From NCBI GenBank assembly GCA_021199695.1, contig JAJQHP010000243.1, positions 1-5,075 of the forward strand: a stretch of 5,075 bases of DNA, in the 5' to 3' direction. Shown here piece by piece: positions 1-4,771 of the stretch; within the stretch, counting starts at the first letter, position 1, and every line of letters starts with the position of its first letter. A program made the translations under genes and the position numbers. The DNA is from Clostridiales bacterium (GTDB lineage Bacteria; Bacillota; Clostridia; Oscillospirales; Oscillospiraceae). The notes below the pieces were generated by a model, which saw only the letters and a program-made list of their open reading frames with translations, was not told the DNA's origin and made no database searches.

Positions 1-275
1 GAGTAGGGGACGGGGGCGCGCCCCTGTTTTTTACGCCGCCCACCGGTATAGCGGCTCTCCGGCTCGGTGAGGGGGACGGCGCGGCGGAGATCGGAGCGCT
101 CGCCGTGATAGGCGTCCCCGCCGCCCTGCTGCCGCAGGTCGGGGCGCTTCCGCTTTCGGAGCGTCCGGCGCAGCCGGACCAGCCCCCAGCCCAGAAGCAG
201 GACCAGCGCCAGCGCCAGGCAGGCGACGCCAAAGGCCAGACGGGCGTTGCCCTTGATCAGCTCGATCAGCTCCAC
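1..275 (-). CDS. Small single-pass membrane protein, unrecognised, 3' end outside window
   Basis: I do not recognise a family. The frame is open from a GTG at 275-273 to the left edge (91 full codons visible). The GTG start is chosen because GGAGGTGA lies at 288-281 on the minus strand, giving a GGAGG-to-start spacing of 8 nt, and a good promoter lies further upstream. Visible order: a short polar N-terminus (MELIELIKGNAR), one strongly hydrophobic segment at about residues 13-31 rich in L, A and V, then a very basic stretch (RLRRTLRKRKR) at about 35-45, and a polar, probably disordered cytoplasmic tail. The positive-inside rule suggests N-out/C-in. It is transcribed divergently from the AraC-family gene, so the two may share control. 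Odd point: near the left edge the frame runs through a terminator-like palindrome (10-32), so the end of the gene deserves checking. Real gene likely, function unknown. Confidence 0.62.
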   Translation of the reverse strand, partial: MELIELIKGNARLAFGVACLALALVLLLGWGLVRLRRTLRKRKRPDLRQQGGGDAYHGERSDLRRAVPLTEPESRYTGGRRKKQGRAPVPY

Positions 276-280
276 GGCGT

Positions 281-288
281 TCACCTCC
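281..288 (-). promoter_or_regulatory. Ribosome binding site of the small membrane protein
   Basis: The minus strand reads GGAGGTGA then ACGCC then GTG. This near-consensus Shine-Dalgarno decides the GTG at 275 as the start, over the in-frame GTG codons at 284 and 290, which have no such site in front of them. Confidence 0.7.
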
Positions 289-326
289 ACAAAACGGTCC
301 CGGACGGGGAAGGATTTTCTGCCGTT

Positions 327-355
327 ATCATACCATGTTCCGGGGAAAATGGCAA
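327..355 (-). promoter_or_regulatory. Sigma-A-type promoter reading leftward to the small membrane protein
   Basis: On the minus strand, TTGCCA (355-350) is a 5/6 match to the -35 consensus and TATGAT (332-327) a 5/6 match to the -10, separated by exactly 17 nt. TG lies one base before the -10 (TGGTATGAT), giving an extended -10. Transcription would start near 320, leaving a leader of about 45 nt with the ribosome site at 288-281. Confidence 0.72.
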
Positions 356-378
356 TCGGTTTCCCCTGTGCCCCGGAA
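338..378. promoter_or_regulatory. Nested inverted repeats, candidate operator
   Basis: TTCCGGGG at 338-345 is matched perfectly by CCCCGGAA at 371-378, and within it GGGGAAA at 342-348 is matched by TTTCCCC at 360-366. The arms flank and overlap the spacer and -35 of the leftward promoter, so a bound protein or a cruciform could block it. That this is an operator, and for which protein, is inference; the AraC-family protein or the response regulator encoded next door are the obvious candidates. Confidence 0.4.
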
Positions 379-391
379 AGAGCGGAACCGA

Positions 392-407
392 CGATTTTGC
401 GATTTTA
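392..407. repeat. Tandem 8-bp direct repeat upstream of the rightward promoter
   Basis: CGATTTTG followed directly by CGATTTTA: CGATTTT occurs at 392-398 and 400-406. It ends about 15 nt before the rightward -35, a usual place for an activator to bind. The 8-bp period is shorter than the 10-11 bp typical of OmpR-family sites, so its role is only a possibility. Confidence 0.3.
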
Positions 408-421
408 CTTTTGCAGATTCC

Positions 422-450
422 TTGTCTTTCCGCCCCGCTTATGGTATCAT
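422..450 (+). promoter_or_regulatory. Sigma-A-type promoter of the araC-like / two-component / lipoprotein operon
   Basis: TTGTCT (422-427, 4/6 match to -35), a 17-nt spacer, and TATCAT (445-450, 5/6 match to -10) preceded by TGG, giving an extended -10 (TGGTATCAT). Predicted transcription start is near 457, leaving a leader of about 25 nt that holds the AGGAGGG ribosome site. The weak -35 with an extended -10 fits a promoter that is helped by an activator. Confidence 0.72.
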
Positions 451-466
451 GGAAAAAGAAAACGAC

Positions 467-473
467 AGGAGGG
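467..473 (+). promoter_or_regulatory. Ribosome binding site of the AraC-family gene
   Basis: AGGAGGG lies 8 nt before the ATG at 482 and just downstream of the predicted transcription start. It sets the start at 482; the in-frame ATGs at 335 and 449 lie upstream of the predicted transcription start and would put codons through the promoter. Confidence 0.8.
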
Positions 474-481
474 CCGGGGAC

Positions 482-1441
482 ATGGGACAGAGCGAGTATG
501 AATTCATCCACTATGAGACCATGCGGCATTTGCAGTGCTTTGTCAACTGCATCAGCTTTCGCAATGCCCATATCCACCGGGCCTGGGAGCTGGGGCTGGT
601 GCTGGAGGGCAGCGCCCGTATCCGCATGAAGGAGGACGCCTTTCAGGTGGGGCCGGGGGAGCTGCTGCTGTTCAACCCCAACCAGTCCCATGAGATCGCA
701 AGTCTGACCCCTCAGCCGGTGAAGATCCTGATCATCCAGGTCGCCGTCCACTTCTGTGGGGACTATATGCCTGCCCTGCGCCGGGTGGAGTTTGAACGGG
801 TGCGGGTGAGCGAGGCGGTGAGCGCCCCGGCGCTGGCGGTGCTGGCCCGGCGGATGACGGACACCGCCCGCTCCTTCTGGAGCGGGGAGCCATACAGCCC
901 CCTGTACTGCGTGGCTCAGGTGTGTCTGCTGTTCCGGGACCTGCTGCTCCGGGTGCCCTACCGCACCATCAGCGACGCGGAATATTCCTCCCGGAAGAAA
1001 AAGGCGGACCGGATCGACCGGATCACCGGCTATATCGAGGAGCACTACTATGAGCCACTCCGGCTGTCCGACCTGGCCCGGGCGGAGGGGGTCACCACCG
1101 CCTATCTGTCCCATTTTTTGCGGGACAATCTGAACATCACCTTCCAGGACTATCTGAACATCACCCGGTTTGAAAAGGCCCTCCAGCTCATCGGCGATGG
1201 GGGGCTGAGCCTGCTGGACATCTGCATGGAGTGCGGCTTTTCCGACACCAGATATCTCAACAAGCTGTTTGTCCAGCGGTTCGGCTGCTCCGCCCGGGAG
1301 TACCGGGCGCGGCTGGCCCGGGAGGACAGACCTGCCGGGACGATGCGTGAGGAGCCCGTCCCGGTGTCGGAGCGGGTGATGTCCCGGGAGGAAGCACAGG
1401 CCTGGCTGGAGGCCAGAGAGTGGGGAACGGAGAAGAGATGA
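482..1441 (+). CDS. AraC-family transcriptional regulator with N-terminal cupin domain
   Basis: 319 aa. Cytoplasmic DNA-binding regulator, probably ligand-responsive. The N-terminal part (about 18-100) is a cupin: H30-x-H32-x3-E36 leads into a beta strand and LEG, followed by GPGELLLFNPNQSH with H70. These are the usual cupin metal/ligand positions of AraC sensors. A helical linker (about 110-180) follows. The C-terminal AraC domain (about 180-278) has two helix-turn-helices: LSDLARAEGVTTAYLSHFLR (195-214) and one at about 244-265 (ICMECGFSDTRYLNKLF), ending in the typical FGCSAREYR. Beyond it is an unusual acidic/basic tail of about 40 residues. First gene of the unit; its TGA overlaps the next ATG (ATGA, 1438-1441). 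The ligand cannot be told; carbohydrate-type regulators share this layout, but no sugar genes are in view. The domain call is secure. Confidence 0.93.
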   Translation: MGQSEYEFIHYETMRHLQCFVNCISFRNAHIHRAWELGLVLEGSARIRMKEDAFQVGPGELLLFNPNQSHEIASLTPQPVKILIIQVAVHFCGDYMPALRRVEFERVRVSEAVSAPALAVLARRMTDTARSFWSGEPYSPLYCVAQVCLLFRDLLLRVPYRTISDAEYSSRKKKADRIDRITGYIEEHYYEPLRLSDLARAEGVTTAYLSHFLRDNLNITFQDYLNITRFEKALQLIGDGGLSLLDICMECGFSDTRYLNKLFVQRFGCSAREYRARLAREDRPAGTMREEPVPVSERVMSREEAQAWLEAREWGTEKR

Positions 1442-2142
1442 AAATACTGATCGTAGACGACGAGCGGGTCATCGTGAAGGGCCTGCGGTTCAATCTGGAA
1501 AACGAGGGCTACCAGGTGGTGGCCGGATGCAACGGACAGCAGGCGGTGGAGCTGGCCCGGCAGGAGCGGCCTGACCTGATTTTGATGGACGTGATGATGC
1601 CGGGGATGAGCGGGATGGACGCCTGTATCCAGATACGGGAGTTCTCCGACGTGCCGATCATCATGCTCACCGCTAAGGGAGAGGACATGGACAAGATCAT
1701 GGGCTTCGAGTGCGGGGCGGACGACTATGTGACCAAGCCCTTCAACGTGCTGGAGCTGAAGGCCCGGGTGAAGGCCCTCCTCCGCCGCTCCTCCGCAAAC
1801 GGCGCCGGGGCGCGGGGCCGCTACCGGGACCCGGAGGACACCATCACCGCCGGACACATTCTCTTGGACCGGGTCTCCAGGGACGTGCAGCGGGAGGGCA
1901 TCTCGGTGGAGCTGACCGCCAAGGAGTTCGACCTGCTGGAGCTGCTCATGAGCCATCCCGGCCGGGTGTTCAGCCGGGAGAAGCTGCTGGACCAGGTCTG
2001 GGGCTATGAGTACCAGGGGGACTACCGGACGGTGGACGTGCACATCCGGCGGCTGCGGGAGAAGGTGGAGCTGGTGCCCGCCTCCCCCCAGTATATCCTC
2101 ACCAAATGGGGCGTGGGATACTATTTCGCGGCAAATAAATGA
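1438..2142 (+). CDS. OmpR/PhoB-family response regulator
   Basis: 234 aa. Cytoplasmic phospho-acceptor and DNA-binding partner of the kinase encoded next. The receiver domain (1-115) has the acidic pair D7/D8, phospho-acceptor D51 (LILMDVMMPG), switch residue T78 (MLTAKG) and K100 (VTKPF), so it should be phosphorylatable. After a glycine/arginine-rich linker (about 117-134), the winged helix (about 136-231) has ELTAKEFDLLELL, a recognition helix around 196-210 (YRTVDVHIRRLREKV) and the closing YILTKWGVGYYF wing. Length is normal. The ATG at 1438 overlaps the previous stop and begins canonically (MKILIVDDE), with GGAG 5 nt before it. An upstream in-frame GTG at 1420 has GGAGG 7 nt before it and would add six residues, so the start is not fully settled. 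It looks closest to the PhoP/WalR/YycF branch. Target genes are unknown. Confidence 0.95.
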   Translation: MKILIVDDERVIVKGLRFNLENEGYQVVAGCNGQQAVELARQERPDLILMDVMMPGMSGMDACIQIREFSDVPIIMLTAKGEDMDKIMGFECGADDYVTKPFNVLELKARVKALLRRSSANGAGARGRYRDPEDTITAGHILLDRVSRDVQREGISVELTAKEFDLLELLMSHPGRVFSREKLLDQVWGYEYQGDYRTVDVHIRRLREKVELVPASPQYILTKWGVGYYFAANK

Positions 2143-2181
2143 CCCAACAGGACAAATGATGGGGGAAAGGGGGCGCTCGCT

Positions 2182-3651
2182 GTGGAGACGGAAGAGAAAA
2201 AAGCTGCAAACCGCGGGCGGGTGCCCCTGTTTCACAGCCTGCAATTCAAATTTGCCGTCAGCTATATCCTCATTATCGCCGCTATCCTTGTGGTGGTAAA
2301 CACCTACCCTCTCATCGCCTCTCAGGAGATGGTCTTTCAGACGAAGCAGACCGCCCTCCAAAGCGAGGCGTCGGTCATCGCATCCAACCTGGCGGGGCTG
2401 GAGATGCTGACGGAGGACGGGGTAGCCCGGGTGATGGAGGTGATCGAGGATTCCGCCCTGACCCGGGTGCTGGTGACGGACAGCGCAGGACTGGTGCTCT
2501 ACGACACCGCCCAGGGGGCGGAGGAGGACGCCTATGGGCGGTACGCCCTGCTCCAGGAGATCGTTCTGGCCCTCCAGGGGCAGGACGTGTTCCAGTCCGC
2601 CTATCAGGACGGAGCGTTCCGCTCCGAGGCTGCCACGCCGGTGGTCTACCGGAACAGCACCATCGGGGCGGTTTATCTCTACGAATATGACAGCCAGCAG
2701 GGGGCGCTGCTCCAGGGACTGGGGGGCAATATCCGCAGCCTGTCCCTGGTGATCTGCGCTGTGGCCCTGTTGGTGAGCATGGTGCTGGCCCGCACCATGA
2801 CCCGGCGGATCAGCGGGCTGCTCTCCGCCATTCAGATCCTGCGGGAGGGGGAGTACGACCATCGGGTGGAGATCCGGGGCAAGGACGAGCTGGCCCAGCT
2901 GGTGGAGGAGTACAACGAGCTGACCCAGCGGCTCCAGACCACCGACGAGGTCCGGCGGCGGTTCGTGGCCGACGCCTCCCACGAGCTGAAAACGCCCCTG
3001 GCCTCCATTCAGCTCCTCTCCGACTCCATCCTCCAGAGCGAGGACATGGACGCGGAGACCATGCGGGACTTCGTGTCGGACATCGGCGCAGAGGCGGGGC
3101 GGCTGAACCGCATCACCGAGGACCTGCTGGCCCTGACCCGGATGGACAGCGGCCGCGCCCCACGACGGCAGCGGGTGGAGCTGGACCGGACGGCGGAGGA
3201 CGTGCTCCATATGCTCACTCCCCTGGCGGAGAGCCGGGGAGTCACCTTTGAGGCCGACTTCCAGCCGGACTGCGTCATCCTGGCCGGAGAGGACGACATT
3301 TACCAGGTCATCTATAACCTGGTGGAAAACGCCATCAAGTACAACTGTCCGGAGGGGCTGGTCCGGGTGGTCCTGGGCCGCGAGGACGGAAAGGTGTTCC
3401 TCCGGGTGGAGGACACAGGCATCGGCATCCCGGAGGAGGAGCGGGAGAAGGTCTTTGACCGGTTCTACCGGGTGGACAAGGCCCGCTCCCGGGAGGCGGG
3501 AGGCACCGGACTGGGCCTGTCCATCGTCCGGGATACCGTCCACCTCTACGGCGGCTGGCTCAGCGTCGGCCCCCGGGCGGGGGGCGGCACCTGGTTCCAG
3601 GCTACCTTCCCGGAGAACGGCTCGGAGGAGCCGAAGGAGGGGACGCCATGA
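2182..3651 (+). CDS. Membrane sensor histidine kinase (HAMP, HisKA, HATPase_c; PhoR/WalK type)
   Basis: 489 aa. Inner-membrane kinase that should phosphorylate the response regulator just upstream. Order: short cytoplasmic N-terminus; TM1 about 25-46; an extracytoplasmic sensor of about 139 residues (47-185) with LTRVLVTDSAGLVLYDT, which resembles the PAS-like/Cache fold of PhoR-type sensors; TM2 about 186-203; HAMP about 204-256; H-box with H267 (ASHELKTP); N-box N383 (NLVENAIKY); G1 DTGIGI 411-416; F-box FDRFYR 425-430; G2 GTGLGL 441-446. All catalytic boxes are intact. There is no cytoplasmic PAS. The GTG at 2182 is the only usable start after the in-frame stop at 2140-2142; its ribosome site (AAAGGGGG, 2166-2173) is modest. 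The gap from the previous gene is 39 nt. The stop overlaps the lipoprotein ATG (ATGA, 3648-3651). The signal is unknown. Confidence 0.94.
   Translation: METEEKKAANRGRVPLFHSLQFKFAVSYILIIAAILVVVNTYPLIASQEMVFQTKQTALQSEASVIASNLAGLEMLTEDGVARVMEVIEDSALTRVLVTDSAGLVLYDTAQGAEEDAYGRYALLQEIVLALQGQDVFQSAYQDGAFRSEAATPVVYRNSTIGAVYLYEYDSQQGALLQGLGGNIRSLSLVICAVALLVSMVLARTMTRRISGLLSAIQILREGEYDHRVEIRGKDELAQLVEEYNELTQRLQTTDEVRRRFVADASHELKTPLASIQLLSDSILQSEDMDAETMRDFVSDIGAEAGRLNRITEDLLALTRMDSGRAPRRQRVELDRTAEDVLHMLTPLAESRGVTFEADFQPDCVILAGEDDIYQVIYNLVENAIKYNCPEGLVRVVLGREDGKVFLRVEDTGIGIPEEEREKVFDRFYRVDKARSREAGGTGLGLSIVRDTVHLYGGWLSVGPRAGGGTWFQATFPENGSEEPKEGTP
3634..3640 (+). promoter_or_regulatory. Ribosome binding site of the GerMN lipoprotein
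   Basis: AAGGAGG, 7 nt before the ATG at 3648, lies inside the last codons of the kinase gene. It is much stronger than the kinase's own site and, with the ATGA overlap, points to efficient coupled translation of the lipoprotein. Confidence 0.75.
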
Positions 3652-4529
3652 AGCGACGGCTTTGTATCCTGCTGGCGGCGCTGCTGGCGATGACGGCTCC
3701 GCTCACCGGCTGCGGGGCGACGGAGACGGAGGAGGAAGGTATCTCCATCTACTACGCCGCCGGAGACCAGGAGACCTACGGACAGGCGGCAGTGGGGGCG
3801 GAGAGCTGGGCGGACGGCTCGGAGACCTCCACCGTGGACGAGGTGTTCGCCCGGATGCTGGAGGAACCGGCGACGGACGGCCTTTCTCAGACCCTGCCCG
3901 ACGGCGTCCGGCTGTGGGGCTGGACCCTGGAGGACGGGGCGCTGACCCTGAATCTCAGCGAGGATTATAACGGACTGTCCGGCATCTCTCTGACGGTGGC
4001 CAGCGCCTGCCTGGTGATGACCATGACCCAGCTGGACGGGGTGGAGGCGGTGAACATCACGGTGGACAGCCAGCCCCTGCCGGAGGGCAGCCAGGTTCCC
4101 CAGACCCGGGAGGACGTTCTGCTCACCGGGGAGATTCAGGACCCGGCGACCGTGGGCTTTCAGCTCTATTTCCCCCTGTCCGACTGGTCCGGCCTGGGGA
4201 CAGAGTACCGGGAGACGGAGCTGTACAGCGCCTCTCTGTCCGACCAGATCGACACGGTGATCGAGATGCTGGCCGCCGGCCCCGGCACGGACGGTATGGA
4301 GTCCGCCTTCGCCGGTCTGGAGGCCCATCTGGACAGCCGGATGGTGGACGACGTGTGCGTCCTCACCCTGACGGAGAGCTGGGCGGCGGAGCTTTGTGCC
4401 CGGGAGCTGAGCTGTCAGGCGCTGGTGAACTCTCTGTGCGAGCTGGACCAGGTGGAGGCGGTGGCCTTCGACTGGGACGGCGAGGGGCAGGAGAGCCTGG
4501 AGGATACCTACTACGCGGACTACGGATAG
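3648..4529 (+). CDS. Lipoprotein with two GerMN domains
   Basis: 293 aa, predicted to be anchored to the outer face of the membrane. The signal peptide has basic KRR, a hydrophobic core (about 6-18) and lipobox LTGC with lipidated C22, followed by an acidic linker (ATETEEEG). Two GerMN-like domains follow. The first, about 31-143, runs from ISIYYAAGD through EVFARMLEEP and LTLNLSEDY to VEAVNITVD. The second, about 169-277, starts VGFQLYFPL and runs through IDTVIEMLAAGP and CVLTLTESW to VEAVAFDWDG. Both show the family order: opening strand, helix ending in a Pro- or Gly-rich turn, a vLNLsedf-like strand, helix, and VeavxixvD strand. GerMN is known from spore-germination GerM and from actinobacterial LpqB. 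Location directly after the kinase suggests a signal partner or envelope role rather than germination itself; that is inference. A terminator follows at 4543. Confidence 0.88.
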   Translation: MKRRLCILLAALLAMTAPLTGCGATETEEEGISIYYAAGDQETYGQAAVGAESWADGSETSTVDEVFARMLEEPATDGLSQTLPDGVRLWGWTLEDGALTLNLSEDYNGLSGISLTVASACLVMTMTQLDGVEAVNITVDSQPLPEGSQVPQTREDVLLTGEIQDPATVGFQLYFPLSDWSGLGTEYRETELYSASLSDQIDTVIEMLAAGPGTDGMESAFAGLEAHLDSRMVDDVCVLTLTESWAAELCARELSCQALVNSLCELDQVEAVAFDWDGEGQESLEDTYYADYG

Positions 4530-4542
4530 GCGGAGGAAACGA

Positions 4543-4583
4543 AAAAGCACCTGACTCCCCAAAGGATGGCGTCAGGTGCTTTT
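4543..4583 (+). terminator. Intrinsic terminator of the operon
   Basis: AAAAGCACCTGAC (4543-4555) pairs perfectly over 13 bp with GTCAGGTGCTTTT (4571-4583) around a 15-nt loop. It begins 13 nt after the lipoprotein stop. The arm ends in TTTT, then GACAG, so the U-tract is short. The A-run on the left arm could give weak termination on the other strand too. Confidence 0.8.
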
Positions 4584-4620
4584 GACAGATGGAATGTGAG
4601 CGGCTTAGAGACTGTCAAAA
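4580..4620. repeat. Inverted repeat TTTTGACAG / CTGTCAAAA
   Basis: TTTTGACAG (4580-4588), which shares its Ts with the terminator arm, is matched perfectly by CTGTCAAAA (4612-4620) across 23 nt. Forming this pairing would compete with the base of the terminator stem. The same word recurs as TTTTTGACA at 4754-4762. Confidence 0.5.
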
Positions 4621-4632
4621 AATGCTTGAGAC
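4603..4632. repeat. Imperfect direct repeat GCTTAGAGAC / GCTTGAGAC
   Basis: GCTTAGAGAC (4603-4612) and GCTTGAGAC (4624-4632) differ by one base deletion and start 21 nt apart, one on each side of the TGTCAAAAA word. No gene covers this stretch. Confidence 0.4.
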
Positions 4633-4660
4633 TTCCGCAATAGAGCAGCGGGGGTGCGGA

Positions 4661-4683
4661 GGAGGGGGCAAAAAGCCCCCTTC
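4661..4683. repeat. G-rich hairpin with AAAAA loop
   Basis: GGAGGGGGC (4661-4669), loop AAAAA (4670-4674), GCCCCCTTC (4675-4683): a 9-bp stem with one G-T pair and a six-pair GC core. No T-run follows on either strand, so it is not a classical terminator. It sits in the middle of the gene-free stretch 4584-4771. Confidence 0.6.
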
Positions 4684-4697
4684 GCGTGCAATAAGAA

Positions 4698-4733
4698 ACG
4701 ATTTTTAGAACTTTTTCAAAGTTCAAAAATCGT
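4698..4733 (-). terminator. AT-rich long hairpin, possible second terminator or repeat stem
   Basis: ACGATTTTT (4698-4706) pairs with AAAAATCGT (4725-4733), and after one bulged A (4707) GAACTTT (4708-4714) pairs with AAAGTTC (4718-4724) around loop TTC: 16 bp in all. On the minus strand it is followed by TTTCTTATT, so it could back up termination of citrate synthase transcripts. Its length and AT-richness among GC-rich neighbours also fit a mobile repeat. Confidence 0.5.
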
Positions 4734-4734
4734 A

Positions 4735-4769
4735 CTCAGCGTGGCAAAAAGGATTTTTGACACGCTGAG
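4735..4769 (-). terminator. Hairpin just downstream of citrate synthase, likely terminator
   Basis: CTCAGCGTG (4735-4743) pairs perfectly with CACGCTGAG (4761-4769); after a G-A mismatch, CAAAAA (4745-4750) pairs with TTTTTG (4754-4759) around loop GGA. The stem begins 2 nt after the citrate synthase stop on the minus strand. The T-run lies within the stem, with ATTTTT only a few bases beyond, so the terminator is atypical. Confidence 0.6.
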
Positions 4770-4771
4770 GC

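Larger units (their letters stand above)
4584..4771. other. Convergent gene-free region packed with hairpins, possible interspersed repeat
   Basis: This stretch lies between the operon terminator and the citrate synthase stop. I see no credible gene in it. It holds a TGTCAAAAA word at 4613-4621 and its inverse TTTTTGACA at 4754-4762, bounding a 150-bp block with three hairpins inside or overlapping it. The outer flanks (GCTTAGAGAC on the left, CGCTGAGGC on the right) are only loosely complementary. The form is that of a small non-autonomous or REP-like element, but a single copy cannot prove this. Confidence 0.4.

Noticed and set aside
335..481. Upstream in-frame ATG at 335 as start of the AraC protein
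   Set aside because: It would place coding sequence through the -35 and -10 boxes and the ribosome site at 467-473. The ATG at 482 has the right spacing, and the extra 49 residues resemble no AraC N-terminus.
105..629. Plus-strand 174-codon frame across the divergent region
   Set aside because: It covers both promoters and runs into the AraC gene in another frame; low-complexity Q/P/G product and no ribosome site.
281..1114. Minus-strand open frame (277 codons) opposite the AraC gene
   Set aside because: Same GC-bias shadow; it also crosses the two promoters and has no recognisable motif.
1150..3543. Very long minus-strand open frame (797 codons) opposite the response regulator and kinase
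   Set aside because: It mirrors genes with complete catalytic motifs. Its protein is rich in H, L, G, P and V with no domain, as expected for the antisense of GC-rich third-position codons.
3248..3970. Plus-strand 240-codon frame overlapping kinase end and lipoprotein start
   Set aside because: Arg/Ser/Gly-rich out-of-frame shadow of two well-supported genes.
3546..4562. Minus-strand open frame (338 codons) opposite the lipoprotein
   Set aside because: Opposite a gene with signal peptide, lipobox and two GerMN domains; low-complexity H/R/Q/G-rich product, and it would start inside the operon terminator.
4520..4726. Minus-strand 68-codon frame across the hairpin region
   Set aside because: It spans two hairpins and the operon terminator with no ribosome site. 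If the region is a repeat, copies of this frame may be annotated elsewhere, but nothing here supports a gene.
4584..4771. CRISPR array, tRNA or riboswitch in the repeat-rich intergenic region
   Set aside because: No regularly spaced direct repeats, no tRNA cloverleaf or TTCRANY-type T-arm, and the position between two gene 3' ends does not fit a riboswitch.
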